Shown here: positions 34,350 to 43,421 of the stretch, piece after piece
How the letters are laid out: every line of letters starts with the position of its first letter
How positions within the stretch are numbered: position 1 is the stretch's first letter
Source of the DNA: Candidatus Poribacteria bacterium
GTDB lineage: Bacteria; Poribacteria; WGA-4E; JAJDTR01
DNA: 64,000 bases
Direction of reading: 5' to 3'
NCBI GenBank assembly: GCA_022827055.1
Contig: JAJDTR010000129.1
Location: 1-64,000 of the forward strand
The notes under the pieces: model-generated
Seen by the model: only the letters and a program-made list of their open reading frames with translations
Databases searched by the model: none
Told to the model about the DNA's origin: nothing
Translations under genes and position numbers: made by a program

Positions 34350-36113
34350 TTGGAAACCACTCCCGATATAGCGCTGATAGAGATGATGCTTGATGGTCAA
34401 CTCATTTCTAATGCCGACCATCAACGGATTCTAGAGGATATTCATTCGGCCGGTCTTTCCGCAGACGAAGCACTCTCAAACCATGTTGCGCCGGATACCG
34501 TTGCGTTCGCCAGAAAGGGAATGGAATACGGCGTGTCGTGTGTTCGTCTAGAGAACATCGAACCAGAACTTGAGACGACACAGAAGATGCCTGCCGGATT
34601 TGCGTACAAAAACAAGATTGTGCCGATTCATTTTGATGGCAAGACGCTCACTGTAGCGATGGCAGATGTGCTAGACGTGATGCTGATTGACGAGATTCGT
34701 CTCGTGACCGAGTGTGAGATTGAGCCGGTGCTGGCGGCTGAGGATGATGTGGAAGCTGCCATTATCCGCATCTATGGGAAAACGGCGGGAGCCATACTTA
34801 GCGAGGGAATCAGAGGTCCGGTCGGCGCAGTTTCAACTCTCCAGCGTGAAACGATTGATGATTTCGGTATTGATGAGAAGGATCTCAGCCAAGATCCAAC
34901 CGTTGTACATGCAGTCGATCAGATGATAATTGATGCCGTGCGATTGAACGCGAGCGATATCCACATTGAACCGTTTCCCGGTGAGTTAAAGGTTCGTTTT
35001 CGAATCGACGGTGTTCTGGAAGACCAGCCGCAACCTCCGCCGCATCTACAGTCGGCGATTACTTCGCGTGTCAAGATCATGGCTGGAATGAACGTTGCGG
35101 AGCGGCGCCGACCGCAGGATGGGAAAATTGGAGTCACGGTCGGAAGTGTGGGAAACCGACAGATAGATTTGCGTGTTTCGACGGTGCCAACGGTTGCCAC
35201 GTCGCAGGGGGAAAGCCTTGTCTTACGGATTTTAGACCGACAATCGATTTCATTCGGACTGGAAGAACTTGGGTTAGCCGCGGATAATCTGTCGCATTTT
35301 GAACGGTTAATTCGAAAGCCGCACGGCATCATTCTAGCGACGGGACCAACCGGTAGCGGCAAAACGACAACGCTGTACGCCTGTCTGAAGAAAATAAATA
35401 CGCCGGAAGTGAAGATTATCACCATCGAAGAACCGGTCGAATATGAACTTGAAGGTATCAATCAAATTCAGGTCAACCCGGATATTGATGTGACGTTTGC
35501 GGCGGGATTGAGACATATCCTACGGCAGGATCCGGACAAGGTCTTAGTCGGGGAGATTCGCGACTATGAAACTGCGGAGATGGCAATTCACACGTCATTG
35601 ACTGGCCATTTGGTCTTCAGCACACTGCACACAAATGACGCACCAGGCGCCATAACACGACTTATCGACATGCAAGTTGAACCGTATTTGGTGGCTTCGA
35701 CCATAGAGGGGGTAATAGCACAGCGCCTCGCTCGAAGAGTCTGCCAGAACTGTTGTGAGATGTATCATCCCACAGAGCAGCAACTAAAGGACTTTTTCGG
35801 TTCTCACGCCCACGAGATTGATTCAAATCTTTTAATTCCGCGAGCCGTAGGTTGCAGAGAGTGCCGAGAAAGGGGATATAGGGGGCGCATCGGCATATTT
35901 GAAGTTCTCGTCATGAGTGAGGAGCTTCGAACGATGACATTGCAACACACGTCAACGAGTCAACTTCGTCGTACTGCAATTAAAGATGGAATGAAAACCC
36001 TTCGCGAGGACGGGTGGAGAAAGGTTGTCGCCGGACATACAACCATAGATGAAATTATTCGGCTTACGCAGGAGGACGAATCTAGCGAATCCGGTGTTGG
36101 TCAAATTGTATAG
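34350..36113 (+). CDS. gspE: T2SS ATPase GspE (PilB-like)
   Basis: 587 residues. An N-terminal MshEN-type domain (about 1-150), then the secretion ATPase: Asp box region NASDIHIEPFPGELKVRFRI, Walker A GPTGSGKTTTLYAC (about 331), Walker B ILRQDPDKVLVGEIRDYETA, His box HLVFSTLHTNDAPGAITRL, and the zinc-binding insertion CQNCC...CRECRERGY. It powers pseudopilus assembly at the inner membrane. The start is TTG 34350 with GAGGAGATAAGG upstream. First gene of a ten-gene T2SS operon. Confidence 0.96.
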   Translation: METTPDIALIEMMLDGQLISNADHQRILEDIHSAGLSADEALSNHVAPDTVAFARKGMEYGVSCVRLENIEPELETTQKMPAGFAYKNKIVPIHFDGKTLTVAMADVLDVMLIDEIRLVTECEIEPVLAAEDDVEAAIIRIYGKTAGAILSEGIRGPVGAVSTLQRETIDDFGIDEKDLSQDPTVVHAVDQMIIDAVRLNASDIHIEPFPGELKVRFRIDGVLEDQPQPPPHLQSAITSRVKIMAGMNVAERRRPQDGKIGVTVGSVGNRQIDLRVSTVPTVATSQGESLVLRILDRQSISFGLEELGLAADNLSHFERLIRKPHGIILATGPTGSGKTTTLYACLKKINTPEVKIITIEEPVEYELEGINQIQVNPDIDVTFAAGLRHILRQDPDKVLVGEIRDYETAEMAIHTSLTGHLVFSTLHTNDAPGAITRLIDMQVEPYLVASTIEGVIAQRLARRVCQNCCEMYHPTEQQLKDFFGSHAHEIDSNLLIPRAVGCRECRERGYRGRIGIFEVLVMSEELRTMTLQHTSTSQLRRTAIKDGMKTLREDGWRKVVAGHTTIDEIIRLTQEDESSESGVGQIV

Positions 36114-36265
36114 TATCCGCAGCTATGCTTCTATGATTCTTCGTGTACTCGCAATCGCATGTGAACGTAGATTCAGGAACTGAAACACTCGCCGAGAAAT
36201 CATAGGTCTGTCGATTTCTTCGATAACCACGTTAAGCCTAAAACATTTAGGGACAAAACCTAACG

Positions 36266-37489
36266 ATGCCCAGATTTCGCTACGAAGCTCTTACAAATAC
36301 TGGCGGGACAGTAAAGAGCGTACAAGATGCGAGTTCCAGAGCGGAGCTTGTGTATCAACTGAAATCGATGGGCTATTGGCCTCTGAACATCGTCGAAGAC
36401 AGTATTGACGAGACAGAGGTTGAACGGTTTCGGGTTCCCCTGTTTGCCTCTCGTGTGAAATCAAAGGATGTGGAATTCTTCACCTATCAGATGGCAACAC
36501 TGATCAATGCCCACATCACTCTTCCGCGCGCTTTGGCGGTTACGCTCGAACAGATTGAACATCCAGGATTTCGACAGATTGTCGAGCAGATTAAATACGA
36601 CATTGAACACGGTTCTACATTTCATGACGCCCTAAGTCAACACCCGAAGGTTTTTCCGGAGTTGTATGTCAACATGGTTAGGGCCGGTGAGTCAGGGGCA
36701 GTGCTCGGTGTGGTACTAGAGCGGCTCGCAAAATTCTCGGAACGGCAGCGGCTGCTTAAGGCTGAGGTAATCTCGGCTCTTTTTTATCCGGCAATTCTTT
36801 TCACTCTAAGTCTAGGGGTAATAGTTTTCATGGTGTTGGTCGTTATTCCGAGATTTGCCGATATGTTCGCTGATTTGGGGGTTGATTTACCCTTGCCAAC
36901 ACAATTTCTGATAGGTATCGTTGATTTTGTAAAGAGCTATTGGTGGGGGCTGGCAATCGGGGGAACTGCGACTATTTTTGGGGTTCTACAATATTCCCGC
37001 ACCGAAGGCGGAAAACTTATTTTCGACATCGTGAAACTTAAGCTTCCGCTATTGAGAGGCGTTTTCAGCAACTTTGCGCTCGTGCGCTTCACGCGAACGA
37101 TGTCAACGTTACTTGAGAACGGCGTGCTGCTACTACCCGCGCTCCGAGTAGTCAAGGGCACGATTGGGAATATGGTCTATAGCAATGCGATTGCCCAGGC
37201 GGAAACGGAGATTGAGCAGGGATCGACTTTGGCGAGAGAACTGCAGGAAAGCGCTGTTTTTCCGCCGTTAGTGGTTCATATGGTCGGAATCGGAGACGAA
37301 TCGGGTAATCCCGAGCAAATGTTAGCTAAGCTCGCCGATTACTATGACTTGGAGGTACAACAAACTTTACAGCGGTTAACGAGTTCAATCGGACCGCTTG
37401 TGATTTTGATTATGGGAGTAATTGTCGGACTGATCGCGGTAGCAATAATACTTCCGGTGTTTAGGGCAAGTACATCGCTAGCCGGGTGA
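36266..37489 (+). CDS. gspF: T2SS inner-membrane platform protein GspF
   Basis: 407 residues. Two T2SSF domains (FFTYQMATLINAHITLPRAL and FTRTMSTLLENGVLLLPALR) and three membrane helices (SALFYPAILFTLSLGVIVFM, WWGLAIGGTATIFGVL, PLVILIMGVIVGLIAVAIIL). It is the integral platform protein that couples GspE to pseudopilin assembly. It lies 152 bases after gspE. Confidence 0.96.
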   Translation: MPRFRYEALTNTGGTVKSVQDASSRAELVYQLKSMGYWPLNIVEDSIDETEVERFRVPLFASRVKSKDVEFFTYQMATLINAHITLPRALAVTLEQIEHPGFRQIVEQIKYDIEHGSTFHDALSQHPKVFPELYVNMVRAGESGAVLGVVLERLAKFSERQRLLKAEVISALFYPAILFTLSLGVIVFMVLVVIPRFADMFADLGVDLPLPTQFLIGIVDFVKSYWWGLAIGGTATIFGVLQYSRTEGGKLIFDIVKLKLPLLRGVFSNFALVRFTRTMSTLLENGVLLLPALRVVKGTIGNMVYSNAIAQAETEIEQGSTLARELQESAVFPPLVVHMVGIGDESGNPEQMLAKLADYYDLEVQQTLQRLTSSIGPLVILIMGVIVGLIAVAIILPVFRASTSLAG

Positions 37490-37523
37490 AAATGATCGAA
37501 AACGGTTCAATAAGGAGAGACAA

Positions 37524-37973
37524 ATGACGATGCCAATAAAAATGGGCGAATCGGGGATGACGCTCATAGAACTTACGATTGTGATGGTGATAATAGGGCT
37601 CTTGGCGGCGCTTGTTATTCCGCAGTTTCGCGGTGTTGTTGATGACGCGAAACTAAAAACTGCCCAGAGCGAGATTCAAGTGTTTGAGGGTGCACTACAA
37701 CGCTATTCAATTGATGTAGGGGATTATCCGACCTCGGAGCAGGGCTTACGTGCGCTATGGCAAGACTCCAGTCTCGTATCGGGAAGTTGGAGGGGACCGT
37801 ATGTATCAAAACCCAAGTTCCAGGACCCCTGGGGAAACGAATACATCTACCGGTATCCCGGTAATCATCAGGGATACGATTACGACTTATATTCCTTGGG
37901 CAAGGATGGCAAAGAGGGGGGCGACCCGCCTTTCAACGCTGATATCACAAATTGGATTGAGCTAGCCGAGTAA
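37524..37973 (+). CDS. gspG: Major pseudopilin GspG
   Basis: 149 residues. Prepilin peptide ESG|MTLIELTIVMVIIGLL: Gly before the cleavage site, Glu5 after it, with Met instead of the usual Phe at +1. C-terminal GspG hallmark: DVGDYPTSEQGLRALW, GPYVSKPKFQDPWGNEYIYR and YDLYSLGKDGKEGGD (calcium site). AAGGAGAG precedes the ATG. It forms the pseudopilus shaft. No prepilin peptidase gene is in the window. Confidence 0.97.
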   Translation: MTMPIKMGESGMTLIELTIVMVIIGLLAALVIPQFRGVVDDAKLKTAQSEIQVFEGALQRYSIDVGDYPTSEQGLRALWQDSSLVSGSWRGPYVSKPKFQDPWGNEYIYRYPGNHQGYDYDLYSLGKDGKEGGDPPFNADITNWIELAE

Positions 37974-38008
37974 ATTAAAGATAATTTCGATTTTCTCTTT
38001 ATGCACTC

Positions 38009-38665
38009 ATGAACCCGACCAGACGCTTGAAGCATTTTAATTTGGAGACAGGATTCACTCTCATTGAAGTCATGCTAGTTCTCACGTTGATTGTGATACT
38101 GTCTTCGGCTACGATGCCATCTCTTCGAGGATTCGCCGGTTCTACCCGGTTAAAATCTTCCGCTTCAGCGATCCGAGACATGCTACACTTTGCGCGGGAC
38201 ATTGCAATCACGGAAGGAACCACCTACCTCGTTGTCTTCGATCTCGATCAAAACCGCTATTGGTTGGCTTCAAGTGAAACTTTCGTCGTGTCGGATCTTG
38301 CCGCGTCGCTAGGTGCAAACGGATCAAACGCTATCAATCAAACTGAGGTCCGATCGTCCGAATTGAGCCAGCCCGCCGTTTCGCGCACAAGTATGATTCT
38401 TGGCATTCCTCAGGAACCGAATCACAACATCAGCTTGTCACAAATGGTTATCAATCACAACTCCCAAACAAGACATATTCATTCCGGCATTGATTATATC
38501 TATTTTTCGCCAACAGGTTCTTCCGAGGAATTAATTTTGTACATTCAGGACCAAGACGCAAATGTTGTATCTATCAGTGTCGAAGCAGCCAGCGCCCGTG
38601 TGCGTATTCAGGATGTCGGCGCCGAAGAAAGCGAGGCGTTAGGCGTGTTAAGCCCAAGCAATTAA
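38009..38665 (+). CDS. gspH: Minor pseudopilin GspH
   Basis: 218 residues. A type IV prepilin N-terminus (TGFTLIEVMLVLTLIVILSS) cut before Phe, then a soluble domain starting LKSSASAIRDMLHFARDIAI, the GspH/FimT pattern. It is somewhat longer than typical GspH. Position between gspG and gspI supports the assignment. Confidence 0.85.
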   Translation: MNPTRRLKHFNLETGFTLIEVMLVLTLIVILSSATMPSLRGFAGSTRLKSSASAIRDMLHFARDIAITEGTTYLVVFDLDQNRYWLASSETFVVSDLAASLGANGSNAINQTEVRSSELSQPAVSRTSMILGIPQEPNHNISLSQMVINHNSQTRHIHSGIDYIYFSPTGSSEELILYIQDQDANVVSISVEAASARVRIQDVGAEESEALGVLSPSN

Positions 38666-38673
38666 GGCATGAA

Positions 38674-39144
38674 TTGACGAGTATGCCCATGCAGTTGCGA
38701 TTTCAGACTAGAGTTTCATCAAAACCTCGCCAAAACACTGTGCGCGAAGATGGTTTCACGCTCGTAGAAATCTTGGTGACCTTAACTGTCTTGTCGATCG
38801 CCTTGCCGGTGCTGATGTATTCCTTTAGGAATGCCGCCCACGGGCAGGCTCTGTCGGAGAATCAGACTACGGCGGTGTACCTGCTTAAATTTCGCATGGC
38901 GGAAATTGAGTTGGGTGGTTACCCGGATATTGGAGAGGGCGATGGAGAGTTTGGAGAAAATTCGCGTTTTCGTTGGCACTCGAGCGTTCAAGACGTAACG
39001 TCAGATGAAATCCAGAATTTACGGCGCATTACCGTTACCATCATGTGGCAAGAACAAGGGAAAGAGAAGTCGATATCCATGAGTACCTATATGGCGGATC
39101 GTGCAAATCAGGCACAGGGACAGAGCGGCGGTCCGCAGACTTAG
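38674..39144 (+). CDS. gspI: Minor pseudopilin GspI
   Basis: 156 residues. The prepilin N-terminus is preceded by an unusually long polar leader of about 27 residues: EDGFTLVEILVTLTVLSIAL, followed by YSFRNAAHGQALSENQTTAV and WQEQGKEKSISMSTYM, which suit the GspI tip pseudopilin. The start is TTG 38674 with AAGG 6 bases upstream; ATG 38683 is an alternative. Confidence 0.85.
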   Translation: MTSMPMQLRFQTRVSSKPRQNTVREDGFTLVEILVTLTVLSIALPVLMYSFRNAAHGQALSENQTTAVYLLKFRMAEIELGGYPDIGEGDGEFGENSRFRWHSSVQDVTSDEIQNLRRITVTIMWQEQGKEKSISMSTYMADRANQAQGQSGGPQT

Positions 39145-39154
39145 AGAAGAGAGA

Positions 39155-40069
39155 ATGAGCACACGGAAAACGGTAACAAGAAAGCTGGCTGACCCGCATA
39201 TCGCTGCAAGACTCAACACGGCGGAACGCGGGTTCACGCTTATAGAACTGTTGATAGGTGTAACCGTTCTAGTCATTGTGGGCGGGGTTGCCTACAAGGT
39301 GTTCGATGCTTCGGTAGATGTTTACCGCAATTCCGAAACTCGGATGGTTATGGCGCAAAAATGTCGGGTCGCATTGGATTTTCTGAGTAAGGATTTGAGT
39401 AATATCTATGCGGTGCAACAGGATGATTCACTCGTTCTCATTTCGCAGGATAATCGGGACGAATCAGGCGATAGAGACATCATTAGCTTTGTCACGCTTC
39501 TGCACACCGATCCGGATCCTTTCCTCGAGCAACTGAACCAGGGATTGGAAACTGGTCAGAGCGAGGAATCAGTGCCGATAAGTGATGTACAGCGCATCGC
39601 TTACTATGTTGGTCCCGATTTGGCGCAATCAGAAGCCGAATCTGCGAGCCAGCGGACCGATTTGACCATCGGAGAGGGCAGTGATAATCTTGTTCTCTCG
39701 CGGGTTGCAACGACCTCTATTGATCCTGAGACAGTTGTCGCTTCTCTTTTCAATTCTGGAACAATTCCCACAGAGGACGAAAACGGGGACCCTATTCATG
39801 TCGAGATTGTCCAAATAATAGATCGCATTTCATCATTCGATCTCAAATACTCGGATGGCGAAGATTGGTACGAGTCGTGGGAAGACACCAATGCCATTCC
39901 AAAAGCTGTTCAGATTCTAATCGCGGTGCTGGCGGAGAACAATAGTCGGGTAGGTCAGAATCCGGGACATGACACGATGACTCAGTCGACAATGATTTAT
40001 CTTCCTATGAGCGCCAATTTCGGGGGGCAAGGTACCGGCGGACAGCCCGGAGGAACATCAAGCGGTTGA
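39155..40069 (+). CDS. gspJ: Minor pseudopilin GspJ
   Basis: 304 residues. Long leader, then RGFTLIELLIGVTVLVIVGG, and a soluble part with MAQKCRVALDFLSKDLSNIY, IISFVTLLHTD and ISSFDLKYSDGEDWYESWED, the GspJ pattern. It ends in a Gly/Gln-rich tail. The start is ATG 39155 with AGAGAAGAGAG upstream, 10 bases after the gspI stop. Confidence 0.87.
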   Translation: MSTRKTVTRKLADPHIAARLNTAERGFTLIELLIGVTVLVIVGGVAYKVFDASVDVYRNSETRMVMAQKCRVALDFLSKDLSNIYAVQQDDSLVLISQDNRDESGDRDIISFVTLLHTDPDPFLEQLNQGLETGQSEESVPISDVQRIAYYVGPDLAQSEAESASQRTDLTIGEGSDNLVLSRVATTSIDPETVVASLFNSGTIPTEDENGDPIHVEIVQIIDRISSFDLKYSDGEDWYESWEDTNAIPKAVQILIAVLAENNSRVGQNPGHDTMTQSTMIYLPMSANFGGQGTGGQPGGTSSG

Positions 40070-40099
40070 AGCAATACCGCGGAAGACAGGTTACGTGCC

Positions 40100-41557
40100 A
40101 TGCTTTGCCTTTTCCGTCCCACCCCAAGTACGTTAAGCAAGATGCGCCGTTCATCAAATGAACGCGGTCTTTCTCTCGTCGCCACGCTCTGGATTTTAAC
40201 GATTCTTTCCGTGTTGGCAACACAGTTGCTCCACTCCATTTATCTTGAACGTCGCGTTCAGGCCAACTTTACAGATCGAACGAAATACAACTTTGCCGCG
40301 AAGGCGGGATTCGAGCATACGATTGCCGTGCTTCGTGGGGATAGAACACCGTTTGATTCGCTTGGAGAAGACTGGGCGTCTACCGTGGAGGGTAGCATTG
40401 AAGATGGTATAACTGACGGGGATTTTCTCATCTATCAAGTGGACATTATCGACGAAAGTTCGAAGGTAAATGTCAATACTGTCGAGGTAGATACAATTCA
40501 GAGACTCTTGGATTCAATCGGTTATGAGAATGTTCAATCTCCCAATCAATCGCTCGCCGATTCAATTGTCGCTAGCCGCCCTTTCCGAACTGTGCGCGAC
40601 CTTGCCAAAGTCCCGGGGATGACCACAACGCTTCTCTACGGCAGACAACAGCCAAGTGTTGGAGGTCTGACTATTGAGGAATCTGAAACACAGAATATTC
40701 CGGGACTGATTGAGATTACAACGGTCCATTCGGTTGATACGAACACAGATGCGAGCGGCCAAACTCGCCTCAATATCAAGAACGCTGAATCGCAGCAACT
40801 GGTGCAACTTCGAGGGAATAACAATCAACCTGTCTTCAGTCAAGGTGAGGCAGATTCTCTCATCCAACAACGTGATTCGATTGGGAATATCGGCGATATT
40901 CTCAATCTTAAAGCTATCACGGAACAAACCTTCAACAGCATTCGAGACAGGATTCGCACTGATGGAAGCGAGGATAACGAGGGGGTAGTGAACATCAACA
41001 CTGCCGATGCGAATGAATTCCAAACGCTTGATGGCATTGATGAGGGTATTGCCAATCGGATTATCGATCACCGCAACACTCAGGGTAACTTCCAGAATGT
41101 TGATGCGATCAAGGATGTGAATCTTGTCACCGCAAATGAGTTCAAAAGTATCGTTGACAAAATCTCTACGACCGACGACGAGATATTAAACGGTCTAATT
41201 AACGTCAATACCGCCTCATTAGAGATTCTGCAGCTCTTGCCGGGGATGGATGAGTCCAAAGCCCAGGCGATAATCACCCGCAGAGAGTCCGAACCCGAAA
41301 ATAGCCAGCAGACTCAAGCGCAATCGCAGGATGAAATTGAAGGCAATCCCTTTACAGATGTTGGTCAGCTCCTCGATGTGGAGGGTATTGACCCGAACAC
41401 ATTTCAGCAGATAGCGGGACTCGTTACGTATCGGTCACATGGATTTCTAGTCGAAGCAGCCGGGGTTGACGCTCGAGGGCGAGCAATCGCGTCATGTACT
41501 GGAGTAGTCGATCGGACCGGACAAGCAGTCACAATTAAGTATTGGCGACAGAATTAG
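40100..41557 (+). CDS. gspK: Minor pseudopilin GspK-like with repeated helix-hairpin-helix domains
   Basis: 485 residues, well above the about 330 usual for GspK. The N-terminus RGLSLVATLWILTILSVLAT lacks Glu5, as is typical of GspK. Then AAKAGFEHTIAVLRGD and SSKVNVNTVEVDTIQRLLDS, followed by repeated helix-hairpin-helix/ComEA-like units: VNINTADANEFQTLDGIDEG and INVNTASLEILQLLPGMDES are the clearest, with weaker ones at about 195 and 250. It caps the pseudopilus tip with GspI and GspJ. The expansion by HhH units is notable. The start is ATG 40100; ATG 40142 is an alternative. Confidence 0.86.
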   Translation: MLCLFRPTPSTLSKMRRSSNERGLSLVATLWILTILSVLATQLLHSIYLERRVQANFTDRTKYNFAAKAGFEHTIAVLRGDRTPFDSLGEDWASTVEGSIEDGITDGDFLIYQVDIIDESSKVNVNTVEVDTIQRLLDSIGYENVQSPNQSLADSIVASRPFRTVRDLAKVPGMTTTLLYGRQQPSVGGLTIEESETQNIPGLIEITTVHSVDTNTDASGQTRLNIKNAESQQLVQLRGNNNQPVFSQGEADSLIQQRDSIGNIGDILNLKAITEQTFNSIRDRIRTDGSEDNEGVVNINTADANEFQTLDGIDEGIANRIIDHRNTQGNFQNVDAIKDVNLVTANEFKSIVDKISTTDDEILNGLINVNTASLEILQLLPGMDESKAQAIITRRESEPENSQQTQAQSQDEIEGNPFTDVGQLLDVEGIDPNTFQQIAGLVTYRSHGFLVEAAGVDARGRAIASCTGVVDRTGQAVTIKYWRQN

Positions 41558-41579
41558 CCCTGGTACCAAGCAGGTCAAG

Positions 41580-43346
41580 ATGGCGAAAAATCTAGTCATA
41601 GCTGTAGATATCGGTACAAACACAGTCAAGGTAGTACAGTTTGCCCTAAGCTCGTCGGAGATACGGCTTGTCAGAACGAGTGTTGCCAGCTATCCACGAG
41701 AGAGTGCCGCCGGAGATATAGATGCAGAAACGATATCACGCACTTTTGAAGAACTGTGGCAAGAGGTCAAAGGAGGGAAGCACACGGTCTTATTGTCGAT
41801 TCCCAGACTGTTGGTAACAACCCGTCGATTGTCGGACTTTCCAACGGCGGCAAGCGACGAGCAGTTGTCCAATTTAGTATCCATGCAGGGTGAAACCGAG
41901 ATTCCCTTTAGCGCAGATAACGCCATTTTCGACTACCATGATGTTCGCCGCAGGGAAAATGGAATTTCCGTGGAGCTAGTTGCCGCAAAACGCGAAAGCG
42001 TGCAGGGATACATTGATTATCTACAATCAATTGACGTGGTACCGACGGGAATCATTCCGTCAGCAATGGCAACTGCAGCGTTAGCACAGCCTCTCCTTGA
42101 TGGGAATGCGCCTGAGCAGACTACGATGATTGTCGATATTGGGGCGGGCAACACGGATATATGTTTGTTTCAAGGGCAGACGCTTGGCTTTTCTCGAAGT
42201 TTTTCGATCGGCGGCAACGATTTAACACTTCGCTATCACGATGAAGTTGGCGGTGATTTTGAGTTTGCCGAGCAGATAAAACTGGGACGTTGCGGGCTAG
42301 ACCAAGAATCGGCAGATCGAATCCCTACCTACCAATGGGCCGAACAGTTGCTAACACAAGTTCAACAATCAATCGGGGCGGCACGACGAGAATTAGAGTC
42401 CTCCTCGTCGGTCAACGTGGACGAAATCTGGATTTGTGGCGGTGGAGCGCAAGTTGCCGGATTGCCAGATTACTTCGCAAACCGGCTTGGAATTGCTACG
42501 AAGAACTGGAATCCGCTAGATGCTTTCAGCAAACAGGGCGGGAAGATTGACACGGCGCCTATTGGCAATGTTGGCAGCACACTTGCTGTTGCGCTGGGGC
42601 TTGGCATGAATGCGGCTACGGACGCAATTACTCTAGATTTGTTGCCCAGAGAAGAAAAGGTCAAGTTGACGCAGAGCGACCAGAGGAGACGGTTGATATA
42701 CAGCTTTGCCGCAGGCGCAGTTCTATTAGCAGGCATTGGGCTTGGCGCGCTGACGTTTAGCAGATCGCAGCGGATGGAAAACGCAGTTTTAGACGAACAG
42801 ATACAGTACGTCGCACAATCGGAATCGCGAGCGAAACAGAGGCTCGCCAAAAACCTGGCGGCTGCCGACCTTCTTACACCCCGCGTGTCGGCACTGGACA
42901 TTCTGCGCGTATTGAGCCTACGATTTTCTGATCGTACGAAGGTTGCTTGGACCAACTTCCAAATCAGTCGCTTGGATGAACTTGACACGGCGAAGATCAC
43001 GTTCAATATTGAAGCCAGATCTCACGGCGATGTAAGCGAAATGATTCGAGTGATGGGACAATCGGGACTGTTCACCAACATAAAATCAGGGGACGTTACA
43101 AGCGTTAAGCGTGAAAGAGAGGTGTTTTTTCAAACTCAAGTCGTATGTAATCTGTCCCCGGATGCTCCGCAGTTGTTCGCACAGACTCGTTTCCCCGGCA
43201 CAGTAGCCGGAATGCAAGACCATGCAGAAGACAAGCTAGTACAATCGGCCAAGAAAACGACTGTAGAACGTCCACAGTCACCAAACGCGGAAGCTAGGTT
43301 GTTGGTAGAATCTCAAGATGAATCCAACGTTAGTGGCAGTAGATGA
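41580..43346 (+). CDS. gspL: GspL-like protein: PilM-type actin-fold domain plus PilN-like part
   Basis: 588 residues. The N-terminal 360 residues are an actin-like ATPase fold as in PilM (KNLVIAVDIGTNTVKVVQFA, FDYHDVRRRENGISVELVAA, MIVDIGAGNTDICLFQG, WICGGGAQVAGLPDYFANRL). A single membrane helix (YSFAAGAVLLAGIGLGALTF, about 379-398) then leads to a PilN-like periplasmic region (ILRVLSLRFSDRTKVAWTNF) and a disordered tail. This is the GspL plan written in PilM/PilN-type sequence: it should link GspE to the platform. The start is ATG 41580. Confidence 0.85.
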   Translation: MAKNLVIAVDIGTNTVKVVQFALSSSEIRLVRTSVASYPRESAAGDIDAETISRTFEELWQEVKGGKHTVLLSIPRLLVTTRRLSDFPTAASDEQLSNLVSMQGETEIPFSADNAIFDYHDVRRRENGISVELVAAKRESVQGYIDYLQSIDVVPTGIIPSAMATAALAQPLLDGNAPEQTTMIVDIGAGNTDICLFQGQTLGFSRSFSIGGNDLTLRYHDEVGGDFEFAEQIKLGRCGLDQESADRIPTYQWAEQLLTQVQQSIGAARRELESSSSVNVDEIWICGGGAQVAGLPDYFANRLGIATKNWNPLDAFSKQGGKIDTAPIGNVGSTLAVALGLGMNAATDAITLDLLPREEKVKLTQSDQRRRLIYSFAAGAVLLAGIGLGALTFSRSQRMENAVLDEQIQYVAQSESRAKQRLAKNLAAADLLTPRVSALDILRVLSLRFSDRTKVAWTNFQISRLDELDTAKITFNIEARSHGDVSEMIRVMGQSGLFTNIKSGDVTSVKREREVFFQTQVVCNLSPDAPQLFAQTRFPGTVAGMQDHAEDKLVQSAKKTTVERPQSPNAEARLLVESQDESNVSGSR

Positions 43347-43421
43347 AATGGCGGTCCTTGAATGCTTTGGTGTTGAACGTCACACGCGGGTATATTGAGA
43401 CATTAACCAAATGTGGGCACG